Origin: Cerasicoccus arenae
GTDB taxonomy: Bacteria > Verrucomicrobiota > Verrucomicrobiia > Opitutales > Cerasicoccaceae
Direction: 5' to 3'
Assembly: GCF_014651635.1 (NCBI RefSeq)
Contig: NZ_BMXG01000025.1
Span: forward strand, 1-58,947
DNA: 58,947 nt
Both the position numbers and the translations under genes were made by a program. The notes below the pieces were generated by a model that ran no database searches, had not been told where the DNA came from, and worked only from the letters and a program-made list of their open reading frames with translations. How positions within the stretch are numbered: position 1 is the stretch's first letter; the number at the start of each line of letters is the position of its first letter. Below are positions 37,433 through 47,451 of the stretch, piece after piece.

Positions 37433-38583
37433 AGCTCGCGGGGTTTAAGTAGAGGTGAAGCAGACCAACTCGCCAAGCAATTGAAGAGTAGCCCAATGAG
37501 GACAAACATCGTTACCAAATTCGTGCCGCCGTAGCTGATAAAGGGCAATGACATCCCCTTGGTCGGCAATAGCCCAGTCACCACACCCATATTGATGAGC
37601 GCTTGCATCGTCAAGAAAAGCAAAGCTCCGGTAGCCAGTAAAAATTGGTACAAATTAGGTGCCCGCCGTAGCGCCAGCACGCCAATCGTGAAAATTGCCG
37701 CAAACAGGCAAACTACAGCCGACGTTGCCAACAGGCCAAGTTCTTCGCCAATAACGGGGAAAATAAAATCCGTATGTGCCTCCGGTAAAAAGAACAATTG
37801 CTGACGCCCCTGCCCCAGCCCAACGCCAGGCACACCGCCAGCGCCAAAGGCCAAAATGCCCTGCCAGAGCTGGTAACCGCTATCGGCTTTATTGGCCTCC
37901 ACGTCCAGAAACGACGTGATGCGACGAAGACGCACGGGATCCAAATACACCGCGACACTGAAACCGACCACTCCGATGACCGCCGAAGGAACCAGATACC
38001 ACAATCGCGCCCCCGCCAGAAACATCATGGCAAAACCAACTCCACCGCAGAGAGCCGCAGTGCCGAAATCCGGTTGCAGAAAAATCAACCCGCACGTCAA
38101 ACCAATCGCCATACACGGAACGAGGAAGCCAGTAATGAGATTTGTCACTTGGCGCTGCCGCGTCCCGTAATAATGCGCCATCCAAATGATCATTGCGATC
38201 TTGGCTAGGTCAGACACTTGTAGGCGCATCGGCCCCAAGTCTAGCCAACGGCGAGCGCCATTAACCTCCACTCCGATTTGCGGCACGACCACCAGTCCCA
38301 ATAGAACGAGCACGCCAGCAGCAATGAAATGGCTGCACTTGCCAAGCCAATCGAGGCTCACCAGCGCCGCAACCAAACCCGATGCTAGTGCGATGCCCAG
38401 CCAGATAGCCTGCCGACGAAATAAATAATATGCGTCTTGATCGATGATCTTATTGTGGGACTGGCCAGCGCTGGTCAGCATAATCAACCCCAGCGCAGTC
38501 AGCACAGTCACACAGGCCAGCAACGCCCACCCCGCACCGGGACGGCGCAAGTAACGGATCGTTTGCTGGCCAACATGAGTCAT
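37429..38583 (-). CDS. ftsW: SEDS peptidoglycan glycosyltransferase FtsW
   Basis: The start at 38583 (MTHVGQQTIRYLRRPG) follows the LysM gene's stop directly (TAAGATG), giving 384 residues; the longest frame would run 18 codons into that gene. About ten membrane helices, with SEDS signatures GARRWLDLGPMRLQVSDLAK, the catalytic-region loop with GRQQLFFLPEAHTDFIFPVI, and MSLPFISYGGTNL. Polymerises septal glycan strands with FtsI. Confidence 0.96.
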   Translation of the reverse strand: MTHVGQQTIRYLRRPGAGWALLACVTVLTALGLIMLTSAGQSHNKIIDQDAYYLFRRQAIWLGIALASGLVAALVSLDWLGKCSHFIAAGVLVLLGLVVVPQIGVEVNGARRWLDLGPMRLQVSDLAKIAMIIWMAHYYGTRQRQVTNLITGFLVPCMAIGLTCGLIFLQPDFGTAALCGGVGFAMMFLAGARLWYLVPSAVIGVVGFSVAVYLDPVRLRRITSFLDVEANKADSGYQLWQGILAFGAGGVPGVGLGQGRQQLFFLPEAHTDFIFPVIGEELGLLATSAVVCLFAAIFTIGVLALRRAPNLYQFLLATGALLFLTMQALINMGVVTGLLPTKGMSLPFISYGGTNLVTMFVLIGLLFNCLASWSASPLLKPREL

Positions 38584-38584
38584 C

Positions 38585-39763
38585 TTAATTTGCGGGGGAT
38601 TGAACGACTGGTGCGTTCTCAATATCAAACTCGTCAATTTCTACGACCTCTTCAGTGAACGGTACCGAAGGCTGAATCAGCAGCGGCGGATTCGTGTTAT
38701 TGCCTGATACTGGTGGTGTAATCTTTATCGTCGGCTTTGGCGCGGGGGGTCCAACTGGCTCCAGCCCGGTCGGAATCGAAAGCACTTGACCAACACGCAG
38801 ACGACGTGGGTCCGAAATCCCGTTGGCCACCATGATGTCCTTGACCGGAACACTGTAGCGCTTGGAAATGCCACCCAATGTGTCACCGCTGGCAACGATA
38901 TAAGTGACCTCTCCGTCAGCGTTTGGCACTCCAACCACAGGCGCGACTTCAGGCTCACCTTGTGGAATCAGTAGTGACTGGCCCACATAAATACGGTCGC
39001 TGGCCAGACCGTTGGCACTGATAATTGCGCGAACGGTCGTGTGGTTCCTACTGGCAATACCTGATAGGTTATCTCCAGATTTCACCGTGTACTGCGTGCC
39101 TTCCTCATCAATAATAGCAGAGGAATACTGTGGTCCTTGGCTAACTACGGGGACCGAAACCTCACCATCTGAGTCAGTGGGAATGATGATTGCTTGACCG
39201 ATTTTAAGCTGGTTCGCCGATGCGCGGGTGAAACCATTGACGGCCATCACATCACTCAGGCTTGCGCCATTTTCTCGGGCTATCTTCGAGAGCACATCGC
39301 CTTTCTTAACAATGTAGGTCTTGCCGGCCGACGTGGATCGGCTCGAATACGTCGAAGCAGGTGGAGCTAAAACTGTCGTTTTTGTGGGGCGCACGGTGTT
39401 AAAGCCAGCCACGCTGCTGTCCTCGATCGGACCACTCGGCAGTGGGTCAGCAACATAGGCCTCAGTGATACGCTCTTCGGCCACAATCACCTTGGGCTGC
39501 GCGGAGTCGCTAATATTCCAGTCCGGCCGGGTGGGTGGGTAACGAGTCTGGCCGCCAGACTGACTGGCAACGGCATTCGGGCGAGATGGTCCACCTGCCG
39601 GACGGTATGGCTGCTCCTGCACATGACCGGGCTCACCAACTGGCTCTGCAGCGGCGGCGTTCGTATGACCGGTTTCCGAGGCGCAACCGGGCCCGACAAA
39701 CATCGCAGTAATTACTACCGCATGCAGGCCGAGGACGATGGTGAAAATATGGGCGAGTTTCAT
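38585..39763 (-). CDS. LysM-repeat envelope protein (position of chlamydial nlpD)
   Basis: Preferred start 39763 (MKLAHIFTIVLGLHAVVITA), which avoids overlap with murD and exposes a signal peptide ending FVGPGC, a weak lipobox. Three LysM domains: TYIVKKGDVLSKIARENG (~residues 150-195), QYTVKSGDNLSGIASRNH (~225-270) and TYIVASGDTLGGISKRYS (~285-330), joined by Pro/Ser-rich linkers; the tail is Pro-rich. LysM binds glycan strands. There is no M23 peptidase domain, unlike NlpD/EnvC amidase activators. The place between murD and ftsW matches nlpD in the Chlamydia dcw cluster, suggesting a division role. Confidence 0.92.
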   Translation of the reverse strand: MKLAHIFTIVLGLHAVVITAMFVGPGCASETGHTNAAAAEPVGEPGHVQEQPYRPAGGPSRPNAVASQSGGQTRYPPTRPDWNISDSAQPKVIVAEERITEAYVADPLPSGPIEDSSVAGFNTVRPTKTTVLAPPASTYSSRSTSAGKTYIVKKGDVLSKIARENGASLSDVMAVNGFTRASANQLKIGQAIIIPTDSDGEVSVPVVSQGPQYSSAIIDEEGTQYTVKSGDNLSGIASRNHTTVRAIISANGLASDRIYVGQSLLIPQGEPEVAPVVGVPNADGEVTYIVASGDTLGGISKRYSVPVKDIMVANGISDPRRLRVGQVLSIPTGLEPVGPPAPKPTIKITPPVSGNNTNPPLLIQPSVPFTEEVVEIDEFDIENAPVVQSPAN

Positions 39764-39774
39764 AACAATTTTAT

Positions 39775-41082
39775 TTACGGTTTGACGCATTGGGTGACGG
39801 TAGTTGCTGGCGTCGCGCCCTTCAAACTCAAAACCGCTCGCCTGAAGCATTCACCTCGGTCGGCATAGCTGGTAAATTGGTCGTGGCTCGAAAAGCCCGG
39901 GCTTAGTAGGATATTGCCCCTATTAGGGTGATGTACCCAAGCGTCTTGGACTGCACTTGTAAGCTCTGGTGAGCGGTGGACCGTGACCCCGGCATTGCTC
40001 AGGGCCACCGATAAATCAGCCGCGGATTCTCCAATCAGACATGCGTAATTGATTTTAGGCGCAATGCGTTGCGCAAATGCTGTAATGTCTCCGCCCTTGC
40101 GACGCCCCCCCCCTATCCAGACAACTGGTCCGTCCATTGCAGCCAACGCGGCCTCAGCAGCATGAAAATTTGTCGCCTTGGAATCGTCCCAGAAACGCAC
40201 GCCATCGTATTCGGCTATCAGTTCCAGTCGGTGCGCGGGTAGATCAAAGTTGTAAGCGGCCTGCTCAAGTATCGATAAATCCAGGTGCTCCGACTCCCAA
40301 TAGGCGCGGGCAAGCCCGTAATTTTCCCGTTGGGGTGGCCCGGCGAAAGGACTGCCCGCCGGAGACGAAACACCAGCCTCGTCGACCACAATGGTGTAAC
40401 TCGGCAAAACAAATCCCAAACGATCAGCCCATTCCACCACGCTCCGACCAACAATTAAACGAGGACGACGTAGCCGCTCGATTAACCGCCATTTGGCCGA
40501 GAAATACTGTAACATCGAGCCGTGACGCTCTAAGTGATCTTCAGCAAAATTCGTCCACAACACAGCCTGAGGACGCAATGCGCGGAGACCCTCCGCTTGA
40601 AAAGAACTGACTTCGCATACCGCAACCGTGTGCTCAGCGCCACCAGTTTCAAAGAACCGTGACAGCGGAAAGCCTACATTGCCCGCCGCAAAGGAGTCCG
40701 TCCCCGACTGCTTGAGGGCGTGGACAAGGAACTGGGTAAGCGTGGTCTTGCCATTGGCACCCGTAACGGCGACCAATGCACCTGGCCAATAAAGCGAAGC
40801 AAAATCGAGCTCGCCATAAATGTCGGCGCCAGCTTGCCGCGCGCGCTCCAACCACGGATGGTCAGGCTTGAATCCCGGACTGTAAATTACAAGGCGATGA
40901 TGCTGGGCATCCCGTTCGGTGAAATCTGTTTTCGCACTATGTGCACCCTTTTCGTCGAAGAGGTTTACCCATGCGCCTTGGCTCCGCAGCAGCGCCTGTG
41001 CCCCCTTCCCACTCACACCGGCACCCAACACAGCGGCTGGGCCGTCATGTAGATTGGGAAGCTGATTGGTGAGCGTTGACAT
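39775..41082 (-). CDS. murD: UDP-MurNAc-L-Ala:D-glutamate ligase MurD
   Basis: 435-residue Mur ligase adding D-Glu. N-terminal AAVLGAGVSGKGAQALL, ATP loop TGANGKTTLTQFLVHAL, central EVSSFQAEGLRALRP, and NFHAAEAALAAMDGPVVWIGGG with KGGD in the C-terminal domain. The gene has a 9-C tract that reads in frame as Gly-Gly-Gly on the coding strand. Ends 11 bases before the LysM gene start. Confidence 0.96.
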   Translation of the reverse strand: MSTLTNQLPNLHDGPAAVLGAGVSGKGAQALLRSQGAWVNLFDEKGAHSAKTDFTERDAQHHRLVIYSPGFKPDHPWLERARQAGADIYGELDFASLYWPGALVAVTGANGKTTLTQFLVHALKQSGTDSFAAGNVGFPLSRFFETGGAEHTVAVCEVSSFQAEGLRALRPQAVLWTNFAEDHLERHGSMLQYFSAKWRLIERLRRPRLIVGRSVVEWADRLGFVLPSYTIVVDEAGVSSPAGSPFAGPPQRENYGLARAYWESEHLDLSILEQAAYNFDLPAHRLELIAEYDGVRFWDDSKATNFHAAEAALAAMDGPVVWIGGGRRKGGDITAFAQRIAPKINYACLIGESAADLSVALSNAGVTVHRSPELTSAVQDAWVHHPNRGNILLSPGFSSHDQFTSYADRGECFRRAVLSLKGATPATTVTQCVKP

Positions 41083-41083
41083 G

Positions 41084-42184
41084 TTAACGGATCTTGAGTG
41101 AGGCCAGACCGATGAAAGCGAAAATCAGCGACAATATCCAAAAGCGAATCACGACCTTGGATTCATGCCAGCCAGCAAGTTCAAAATGATGATGGATCGG
41201 TGCCATCCGGAAAATGCGTTTGCCAGTAAGTTTGAACGAACCGACCTGTAAAATGACTGAAACCGCCTCCATCACAAAAATGCCGCCGACAATGATTAAC
41301 GTGACCGGTTGGTGCACCATGAAGGCGATTGCGCCGATCAGTCCGCCGAGCGCCAGCGAACCAGTGTCGCCCATAAAAACTGTCGCTGGGTGCGAATTAT
41401 GCCAGAGAAAGGCCAAGCTACCGCCCACAAGCGACGTGCAAATAACCGCCAGCTCGCCCGTCCCCGGTATATAGCTGAGCAAAAAGTAATCGGCAATTAT
41501 CCGGTTGCCCGAAGCATAGGCCATTAGTGCGTAGGTAATCGCCACGGTGACGGTACAGCCGATCGCCAAACCATCGACCCCGTCGGTCAGATTGATCGCG
41601 TTGCTCGAGCCTGCCAATACGAAGAAAAAGAAAATAAACGCGAACCAAAGCGGCATCGATTCAATCAGCGGAAACTTGTAAAACGGAACCCAAAGCTGGA
41701 CCATCTCGTTGCGCGTCTCAGAGTTGCCCAATAACAAGCCAAGTGCGAGGAAGGTCAATAACGCCTGCCCAGCCAATTTCCACCGACTAGCCAGCCCAGC
41801 ACTGCTTTTTTTCGTTACCTTCAGATAGTCATCGAAGAAACCAATCGCGGTCAGCCCAGCATAAACAATAAGCGCCGTGATGACATAAACATTGGGCCGC
41901 GCCCAGAGAATTGAGCTGCCCGTAACGGCGGCAAAAATCATCAGCCCGCCCATTGTGGGCGTGCTTTTTTTACTCGCATGCAGCGCGGCCAGCTTGCCAA
42001 CTTCACTTGCGTTGCGAAGCGCCTGCTCGGCCTTGAGCCGACGTAAACGATCAAAAATATGCGGTGCGATAATGAAGCCAACGCACAACGCAGTCGCGGC
42101 GGCCATCATCATACGAAAGGTGATTGATCCGAAGAGGCGAAACGGTCCCCACAGATGCTCCAAATGCTCCAGATAAACTAGCAT
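41084..42184 (-). CDS. mraY: Phospho-MurNAc-pentapeptide translocase MraY
   Basis: 366-residue integral membrane enzyme making lipid I. About ten helices; STPTMGGLMIF, the aspartate-rich AIGFFDDYLKVTKKSSAGL, AINLTDGVDGLAIGCT, VFMGDTGSLALGG, and PIHHHFELAGWHE, which holds the HHH motif. Start overlaps the murF end by seven bases. Confidence 0.97.
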   Translation of the reverse strand: MLVYLEHLEHLWGPFRLFGSITFRMMMAAATALCVGFIIAPHIFDRLRRLKAEQALRNASEVGKLAALHASKKSTPTMGGLMIFAAVTGSSILWARPNVYVITALIVYAGLTAIGFFDDYLKVTKKSSAGLASRWKLAGQALLTFLALGLLLGNSETRNEMVQLWVPFYKFPLIESMPLWFAFIFFFFVLAGSSNAINLTDGVDGLAIGCTVTVAITYALMAYASGNRIIADYFLLSYIPGTGELAVICTSLVGGSLAFLWHNSHPATVFMGDTGSLALGGLIGAIAFMVHQPVTLIIVGGIFVMEAVSVILQVGSFKLTGKRIFRMAPIHHHFELAGWHESKVVIRFWILSLIFAFIGLASLKIR

Positions 42185-43584
42185 GCTGCGGCCTCCTTTT
42201 GCTTCAGTACACCCGCAGGTAAAAGAGCTTCCAACGCATAGGCCCGGCTACCCTTGAGGAAGAGTGCTCCAGAAAAACCGTCCACGGCGTCATGTGCGGA
42301 AGCTGTATCGATGGCCAAAGTCAATTGCGCGGGCTGGGCACCTGCTTCGCGTAAACCGTCGGCATAAGCTTCCCCTTCGTCGCCAACCAACACCGCACGA
42401 TCCTCTGGCCGGAAGGTTAGCTCAGCACCTACTTTTCGATGCATAAGTTCGGTCGAATCTCCGAGTTCTTTCATTCCACCGAGCACGTAAAGGCGTGGCA
42501 TTTCAGGCGGCGTAAGAGCAGCAAATGTATCGAGTGCATCGCGCATCGAGGCTGGGTTGGCGTTGTAGCAATCCACGTAGTAAAGGTTATCTTGAAAATG
42601 GTAAACGGCACCGCGGTCTGCGCCAGGCTGCCAGGTGAGCAAACGCTGCTCGATACTTGGCCATTTTGCGCCGCAACGTATCGCAGTCAGCACAGCAAGA
42701 ACGACGTTGGATACCATACCAGAAGTCAATACCGCGTTGATGACAAACTGGCCTGCGAACAATGCGGAGAAAATCTGCACGCGCGTAGTTTCGCCTTCAC
42801 GGAAAAAGCGAAAACAACTGCGGTACTCCGTATAATCTAAAGCTGGCGATTCCTCGCAAGTTTCGCAGACGGCAAAAATCTCTCCAGAAAAATGATGAAA
42901 GGCCTCGTATTTCAGACAGTCCCCCCCACAGAACAGCGATGCGCCCGGCACCGCAAAACGGATAAGCTCAGCCTTTTCGTGGGCAATATTTGCCATGCTC
43001 CCGAGTTTTTCCATATGCGCTGGGCCAATCATGGTCACCACAGCAAAATCAGGCGCAATCATTCCGCCAAGCACCGTCATTTCGCCGGGCTGATTGATGC
43101 CTGCTTCGACCACCGCATACTCGTGTTTATCGGGATCAATCGAAGTCAGCGTCAGCGGAACCCCGAGCGTGTTGTTGAGATTTTTCTCCGTCCTCAGGCA
43201 CGAGGCACCGAGCAGGTGTGCGAGAAGATCCTTGGTCGAGGTCTTGCCGCAGCTCCCCGTTACACCAATCACCTTACCGGAAAACGCATGACGGTGTTGG
43301 TGGGCAATAGTCTGAAAGGCCAGTAGCGAATCCTCAACGACTAATTGCGGAAAATAAATATCCTCCCGTGGGTTGCTTACGAGAGCAGCAGCCGCACCCG
43401 CGTCTCGCGCCGAAGCGAGGAAATCATGGCCGTCGCGCTGTTCCGTTTTGAGCGCAACAAAGCAATCGCCCGGTCGAAGCTTCCGGGTGTCGTGGCAGAA
43501 GCCACGGATTTCCGTGTTTGGCTGGGCCCCCATCCACTGGCCCGTGGTCCATTCGGCTAGCAGTTGGGGCGAGAAGGCTGGCAT
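42178..43584 (-). CDS. murF: UDP-MurNAc-tripeptide:D-Ala-D-Ala ligase MurF
   Basis: 468-residue Mur ligase completing the pentapeptide. N-terminal TEIRGFCHDTRKLRPGDCFV, ATP loop TGSCGKTSTKDLLAHLL, KNLNNTLGVPLTL, EAGINQPGEM, and DCYNANPASMRDALDTF, typical of MurF. Start overlaps the murE stop by one base. The product is the UDP-linked pentapeptide used by MraY, encoded next. Confidence 0.95.
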   Translation of the reverse strand: MPAFSPQLLAEWTTGQWMGAQPNTEIRGFCHDTRKLRPGDCFVALKTEQRDGHDFLASARDAGAAAALVSNPREDIYFPQLVVEDSLLAFQTIAHQHRHAFSGKVIGVTGSCGKTSTKDLLAHLLGASCLRTEKNLNNTLGVPLTLTSIDPDKHEYAVVEAGINQPGEMTVLGGMIAPDFAVVTMIGPAHMEKLGSMANIAHEKAELIRFAVPGASLFCGGDCLKYEAFHHFSGEIFAVCETCEESPALDYTEYRSCFRFFREGETTRVQIFSALFAGQFVINAVLTSGMVSNVVLAVLTAIRCGAKWPSIEQRLLTWQPGADRGAVYHFQDNLYYVDCYNANPASMRDALDTFAALTPPEMPRLYVLGGMKELGDSTELMHRKVGAELTFRPEDRAVLVGDEGEAYADGLREAGAQPAQLTLAIDTASAHDAVDGFSGALFLKGSRAYALEALLPAGVLKQKEAAAC

Positions 43585-45155
43585 CAGTGGGGTCGGAGTT
43601 TTTTGAGATTGAGCAGCTCCCGGGCTACTTGACGGTCGTCAAACGGGAGAACGGTGTCAGCAAATTCTTGGTAGGTTTCGTGGCCCTTACCCGCGATCAG
43701 CACACAATCTCCCGGCTGGGCAGCCTCAAGCGCCAAGCTGATTGCGCGACGGCGGTCATCAACGAATTCGATGCGGTCTGCGTCAGTCACGCCAGAGCGC
43801 ATGTCGGTGAAAATCGCCTCTAACGCTTCGCGACGTGGGTTGTCGGCAGTGGCCCAAGCAAAGTCTGCCTGCTCTTGGACAGCGGTCGTCATCAATGGGC
43901 GTTTTTCGCGGTCACGGTTGCCGCCACAGCCAAAGACAACAAGCACCCGTCCAGGGGTAATTTCACGCAGCATCGTCAAAGCGTTACGGAGCGCATCGTC
44001 GGTGTGGGCGTAGTCCACAAGGACGGGAAATGATTGGCCGGCGTCGATGCGTTCCATCCGACCGGGCACACCAGGAAAAGTTTCGATGCGCGGCAGCAGG
44101 GAGCCAATATCGCGCCCCATCGCAGCGCAAATAGAGAGCGCGGCGAGCAAATTACTGATATTATATTTCCCGGCCAATTCAGTGGAGATTTCGGCCTCCC
44201 CCTGCCCCCACGTCAAGGTGAACACGCTACCAGTTGGTGACAGTTTGATGGCGGTGGCACGAATTTCGGCGTCCTCGCTGACTCCAAAGGTAATCACGCG
44301 GGTCTTCGCTTCCAGATCAGCGGCCAATTTTCGACCGTGCGGATCATCCACATTGACCACGGCAACCTCCGGCTTGTTGCCCGTTTCACCCGTGAAAAGT
44401 CGTTGCTTAACGTTGTAATACTCCTCCATTGACTCGTGGTAGTCAATGTGGTCCTGAGTCAAATTTAAGAACGCGGCCACGGGCAAACGCAGCCCACGCA
44501 CGCGCTGTTGATCAATAGCGTGTGAGCTGACCTCCAAAACGGCGGAGTGACAACCCTCGATCCGCATCTGGTCGAGCATCGAATAGATATCGACGGATTC
44601 GGGCGTGGTTTTATAGCTGGGCAGCGTGCGGCGACCTAAATCATAACGCACGGTGCCGATCAGGCCGACCGTGCTGGGCACATCCGCCAGCAAATGCTGG
44701 GTGAGCATGGAAACCGTTGTCTTGCCGTTGGTCCCCGTAATCCCGACTAGCTCCAAGGCACGGTCCGGATGATCAAAGAAACGTCCTGCAATTTCAGCTA
44801 ATGCGACTCGAGCGTCTTTAACATGCAAGTACGGCACGCTCAGGCGGGAACCCGGCGGACGTTCGCAGACAATGCCTACGGCACCGCGGTCAATCGCTTC
44901 TTCTACGTAAAGTGAGCCACTGGTGTTTGCACCATCGATTGCGAAGAACAAAGCACCCGGCGTCACACGACGGCTGTCAGTGATCAGGCACGTAATGGGC
45001 ACATCGCTGTTCCCCGAAAATTTAATCTGCTCCACGCCGTGGATCAGTGCGCGCATGGTGCGCTTGGCCGCCATAGCGCCGCCAGATCCTGGACCATTGG
45101 TCCGCATCGTCATTCCCCAGCTAAGGGTGTTTTCCAGAGAAGCAAATCCGATCAT
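43584..45155 (-). CDS. murE: UDP-MurNAc-dipeptide:meso-diaminopimelate ligase MurE
   Basis: 523-residue Mur ligase. ATP loop TGTNGKTTVSMLTQHLL; NLTQDHIDYHESMEEY; the specificity motif DNPR (438-441) predicts meso-diaminopimelate as the amino acid added; GKGHETYQ near the end. The start at 45155 overlaps the ftsI stop as ATGA, which favours it over internal ATGs, although the first ~30 residues are not conserved. Implies mDAP-type peptidoglycan. Confidence 0.96.
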   Translation of the reverse strand: MIGFASLENTLSWGMTMRTNGPGSGGAMAAKRTMRALIHGVEQIKFSGNSDVPITCLITDSRRVTPGALFFAIDGANTSGSLYVEEAIDRGAVGIVCERPPGSRLSVPYLHVKDARVALAEIAGRFFDHPDRALELVGITGTNGKTTVSMLTQHLLADVPSTVGLIGTVRYDLGRRTLPSYKTTPESVDIYSMLDQMRIEGCHSAVLEVSSHAIDQQRVRGLRLPVAAFLNLTQDHIDYHESMEEYYNVKQRLFTGETGNKPEVAVVNVDDPHGRKLAADLEAKTRVITFGVSEDAEIRATAIKLSPTGSVFTLTWGQGEAEISTELAGKYNISNLLAALSICAAMGRDIGSLLPRIETFPGVPGRMERIDAGQSFPVLVDYAHTDDALRNALTMLREITPGRVLVVFGCGGNRDREKRPLMTTAVQEQADFAWATADNPRREALEAIFTDMRSGVTDADRIEFVDDRRRAISLALEAAQPGDCVLIAGKGHETYQEFADTVLPFDDRQVARELLNLKKLRPH

Positions 45156-46933
45156 CGTAAGTCCTCCGAGAGGGCCATTAGTGGGCTTTCCGGCTCCGGC
45201 GGAATGCCGAGATGCTGGATACAGTGTTCCGCAATATTCCGAAAGACCGGTGCCGCCACCACACCGCCATAGCCGACACCGCGCAATTGCGGGTCATCGA
45301 CCACGACCGTTATGACTAGACGCGGGCTGGACTGCGGAAAAAATCCCACAAATGAGCCTACATGATGTTGGCTGGAATAGCGACCATCGACGATCTTTTG
45401 CGTCGTGCCCGTCTTACCCGCCACGCCGTAGTCTTCGATTGCAGCATCCTTGGCCGTGCCCTCTTTACTCACCACTTTCGCCAGCATATTCGTGAGCTGA
45501 GTAGCTGTGTATGAGGACACCACGCGCGTCCGAGCATCCGGAGAAAATTGAACAATCGTATTTCCGTTTTCGTCAAAAACCTCGCGAACGATCTGCGGTT
45601 TCATCAGCACGCCACCGTTGGCAATCGCGCTCATGGCGAAGTGCACTTGCATGGGCGTCGCACTCACAGCGTGTCCCATTGGCAGGCGTGTAATCGTCAA
45701 ACCGTCCCACTTTTTAACGGGGTGCAAGATGCCGTTTTCCTCTAAATCAAGAGGAAATCCGGTTGGCGAGCCGAAGCCAAAGCGCTGAGCATAATCATAA
45801 AGACGATCTTCACCCAGCTCCAGACCGAGCAATGCAGCACCGCGGTTACTGGACTTGATGACAATATCCGACACGCTTAATTCGCCCAAAGCATGGGAGT
45901 CGCTCGGCAAGCGCAGAGTCCGTCCACGGTATTCTACAGTGGGTTTCGAGCAGTCATACATGCTTTCCGGCGTCACAAGGTCTTCGTTCAGTGCGGCGGA
46001 CGAGGCAACGATCTTAAAGGTCGAACCTGGCTCGTAAATATCGCAGACAGCTCGATTGCGCAAATTATCTACCGGAGTGCTCCAGAACGTGTTCGGGTTG
46101 AAGGTCGGGTAATTTGCCATGGCAAGTACCTGCCCGGTGGCAACTTCACTCACGATCACAGCAACGCCCTTGGGCTTGTATTGCTCAACCACTTTCGCGA
46201 TCTCCTGCTCCACCTTGTGCTGGATGTTCAGGTCGAGCGTCAATTCCACGTTGAGACCAGCGCGCGGCTCAACCTCACGCGAACTGAATTGTGAAAGCTC
46301 GTGGCGACGACCGTCTTTTTCCGACTTCCGCCAGCCATCTTGCCCTGCGAGGTAAAAATCGCAGAAGCGCTCAATACCAGACACTGGCGAGTCCTCTTTA
46401 TTAACAAAGCCCAAAACATGCGCGGCGAGGGTCTCCGATGGATAAAGCCGCTCGTATTTGCGATTACCGTAAACAGCCTTAATTTTGAGCGCCATGACAG
46501 CGTCGTAGGTCTGTTCGTCGACAGAATCCGCCAGCTCAGCCCAACGCACGTTACGAATTTCGGGGCCGTTCGGGCCGTTAACGGTCCGCAAGCGTTGCTC
46601 AAATTTGTCCCAGACTTCTTGCGGGTCCAAACCGAGCAAGCTGGCGACTTCAGGCGCACGCACCATGTCTTCCGGCTGAACCGACTCAGGGTCCACACCG
46701 ATTTCATACACAGCCTGTGTCGAGGCCAAGAGATTCCCACGCCGGTCAACGATGTTACCTCGACGGGCTTTAATTTCCTGAAAACGCTCCCGGTTTTGCT
46801 CTACGATGCGCGCCAACTTCTCGCCCTCGACGAGATGCAGGTGAACGAGGCGTCCGAGCAGGACGACGAAGCACGCGAAAATGACGACGGTAAGAAAGGC
46901 GAAGCGAATTCCAGAAACGTAAGCGCGGTTCAT
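45152..46933 (-). CDS. ftsI: Septal transpeptidase FtsI (PBP3)
   Basis: 593-residue class B penicillin-binding protein that cross-links septal peptidoglycan. N-terminal membrane helix (~8-30, GIRFAFLTVVIFACFVVLLG), a dimerisation domain with RGNIVDRRGNLLASTQAVYE, then the transpeptidase with SxxK at Ser304 (GSTFK), SSN 361-363 and KTGT 507-510. The C-terminus is short, with no PASTA domains. Start overlaps the ftsL-like stop by four bases. Confidence 0.96.
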   Translation of the reverse strand: MNRAYVSGIRFAFLTVVIFACFVVLLGRLVHLHLVEGEKLARIVEQNRERFQEIKARRGNIVDRRGNLLASTQAVYEIGVDPESVQPEDMVRAPEVASLLGLDPQEVWDKFEQRLRTVNGPNGPEIRNVRWAELADSVDEQTYDAVMALKIKAVYGNRKYERLYPSETLAAHVLGFVNKEDSPVSGIERFCDFYLAGQDGWRKSEKDGRRHELSQFSSREVEPRAGLNVELTLDLNIQHKVEQEIAKVVEQYKPKGVAVIVSEVATGQVLAMANYPTFNPNTFWSTPVDNLRNRAVCDIYEPGSTFKIVASSAALNEDLVTPESMYDCSKPTVEYRGRTLRLPSDSHALGELSVSDIVIKSSNRGAALLGLELGEDRLYDYAQRFGFGSPTGFPLDLEENGILHPVKKWDGLTITRLPMGHAVSATPMQVHFAMSAIANGGVLMKPQIVREVFDENGNTIVQFSPDARTRVVSSYTATQLTNMLAKVVSKEGTAKDAAIEDYGVAGKTGTTQKIVDGRYSSQHHVGSFVGFFPQSSPRLVITVVVDDPQLRGVGYGGVVAAPVFRNIAEHCIQHLGIPPEPESPLMALSEDLR

Positions 46934-47451
46934 TGTGATCGAGTCCGGCTGGCCGACTCGTTAACGGTTGATAGAGCAAGGTCGAAAGAAATGGACAACG
47001 GTGACTCCTCCGCAGACGCAGCAGGTGCGGCAGCAGCGGTCGCAGGAAACTCAATCGTAGGCTTCACGGTACGAGCAGTATCCGCGACGGCGATCACCGC
47101 GGGAGTTGAAGCTGGAAGCGTTGGGTCCTGGTAGTCCGCTGGCACCAGCGGCTGGGCACGGGGCATCCACACAATCTGGTCTGGATTAGTTGGACGCAGA
47201 TTGGTTGGCGCACGCGATGTCAAGTATTGCGGACTGTGAGCTTTGGCAATCCGGGCCTCCAACGCAGCAGCTTGGCGTTCGGCCTGAGTAATTTCGGTAT
47301 GAATAGCCTGGGTTTCTTGAGCACTCTTCGCCACGCCCTGACGCAACCACACCACGCCAAACGAGCCTCCGGCGGCGACGACTAAGGTCAGCAGCCCGAA
47401 GGTGAATGCGGTGAAACGGCAAATTTTGATATTTTGCGTATAGTGGGTCAT
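46930..47451 (-). CDS. ftsL: FtsL-like division protein
   Basis: Starting at 47451 (MTHYTQNIKICRFTAFTFG) the product is 173 residues: a short cytoplasmic tail, one membrane helix (~14-36, FTFGLLTLVVAAGGSFGVVW), a coiled coil (~38-70, with AQETQAIHTEITQAERQAAALEAR-type heptads) and a long Pro/Ala-rich periplasmic tail. Sequence similarity to FtsL is always low; the call rests on topology and position between rsmH and ftsI. The Pro/Ala-rich tail is longer than in typical FtsL. Confidence 0.8.
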   Translation of the reverse strand: MTHYTQNIKICRFTAFTFGLLTLVVAAGGSFGVVWLRQGVAKSAQETQAIHTEITQAERQAAALEARIAKAHSPQYLTSRAPTNLRPTNPDQIVWMPRAQPLVPADYQDPTLPASTPAVIAVADTARTVKPTIEFPATAAAAPAASAEESPLSISFDLALSTVNESASRTRSQ

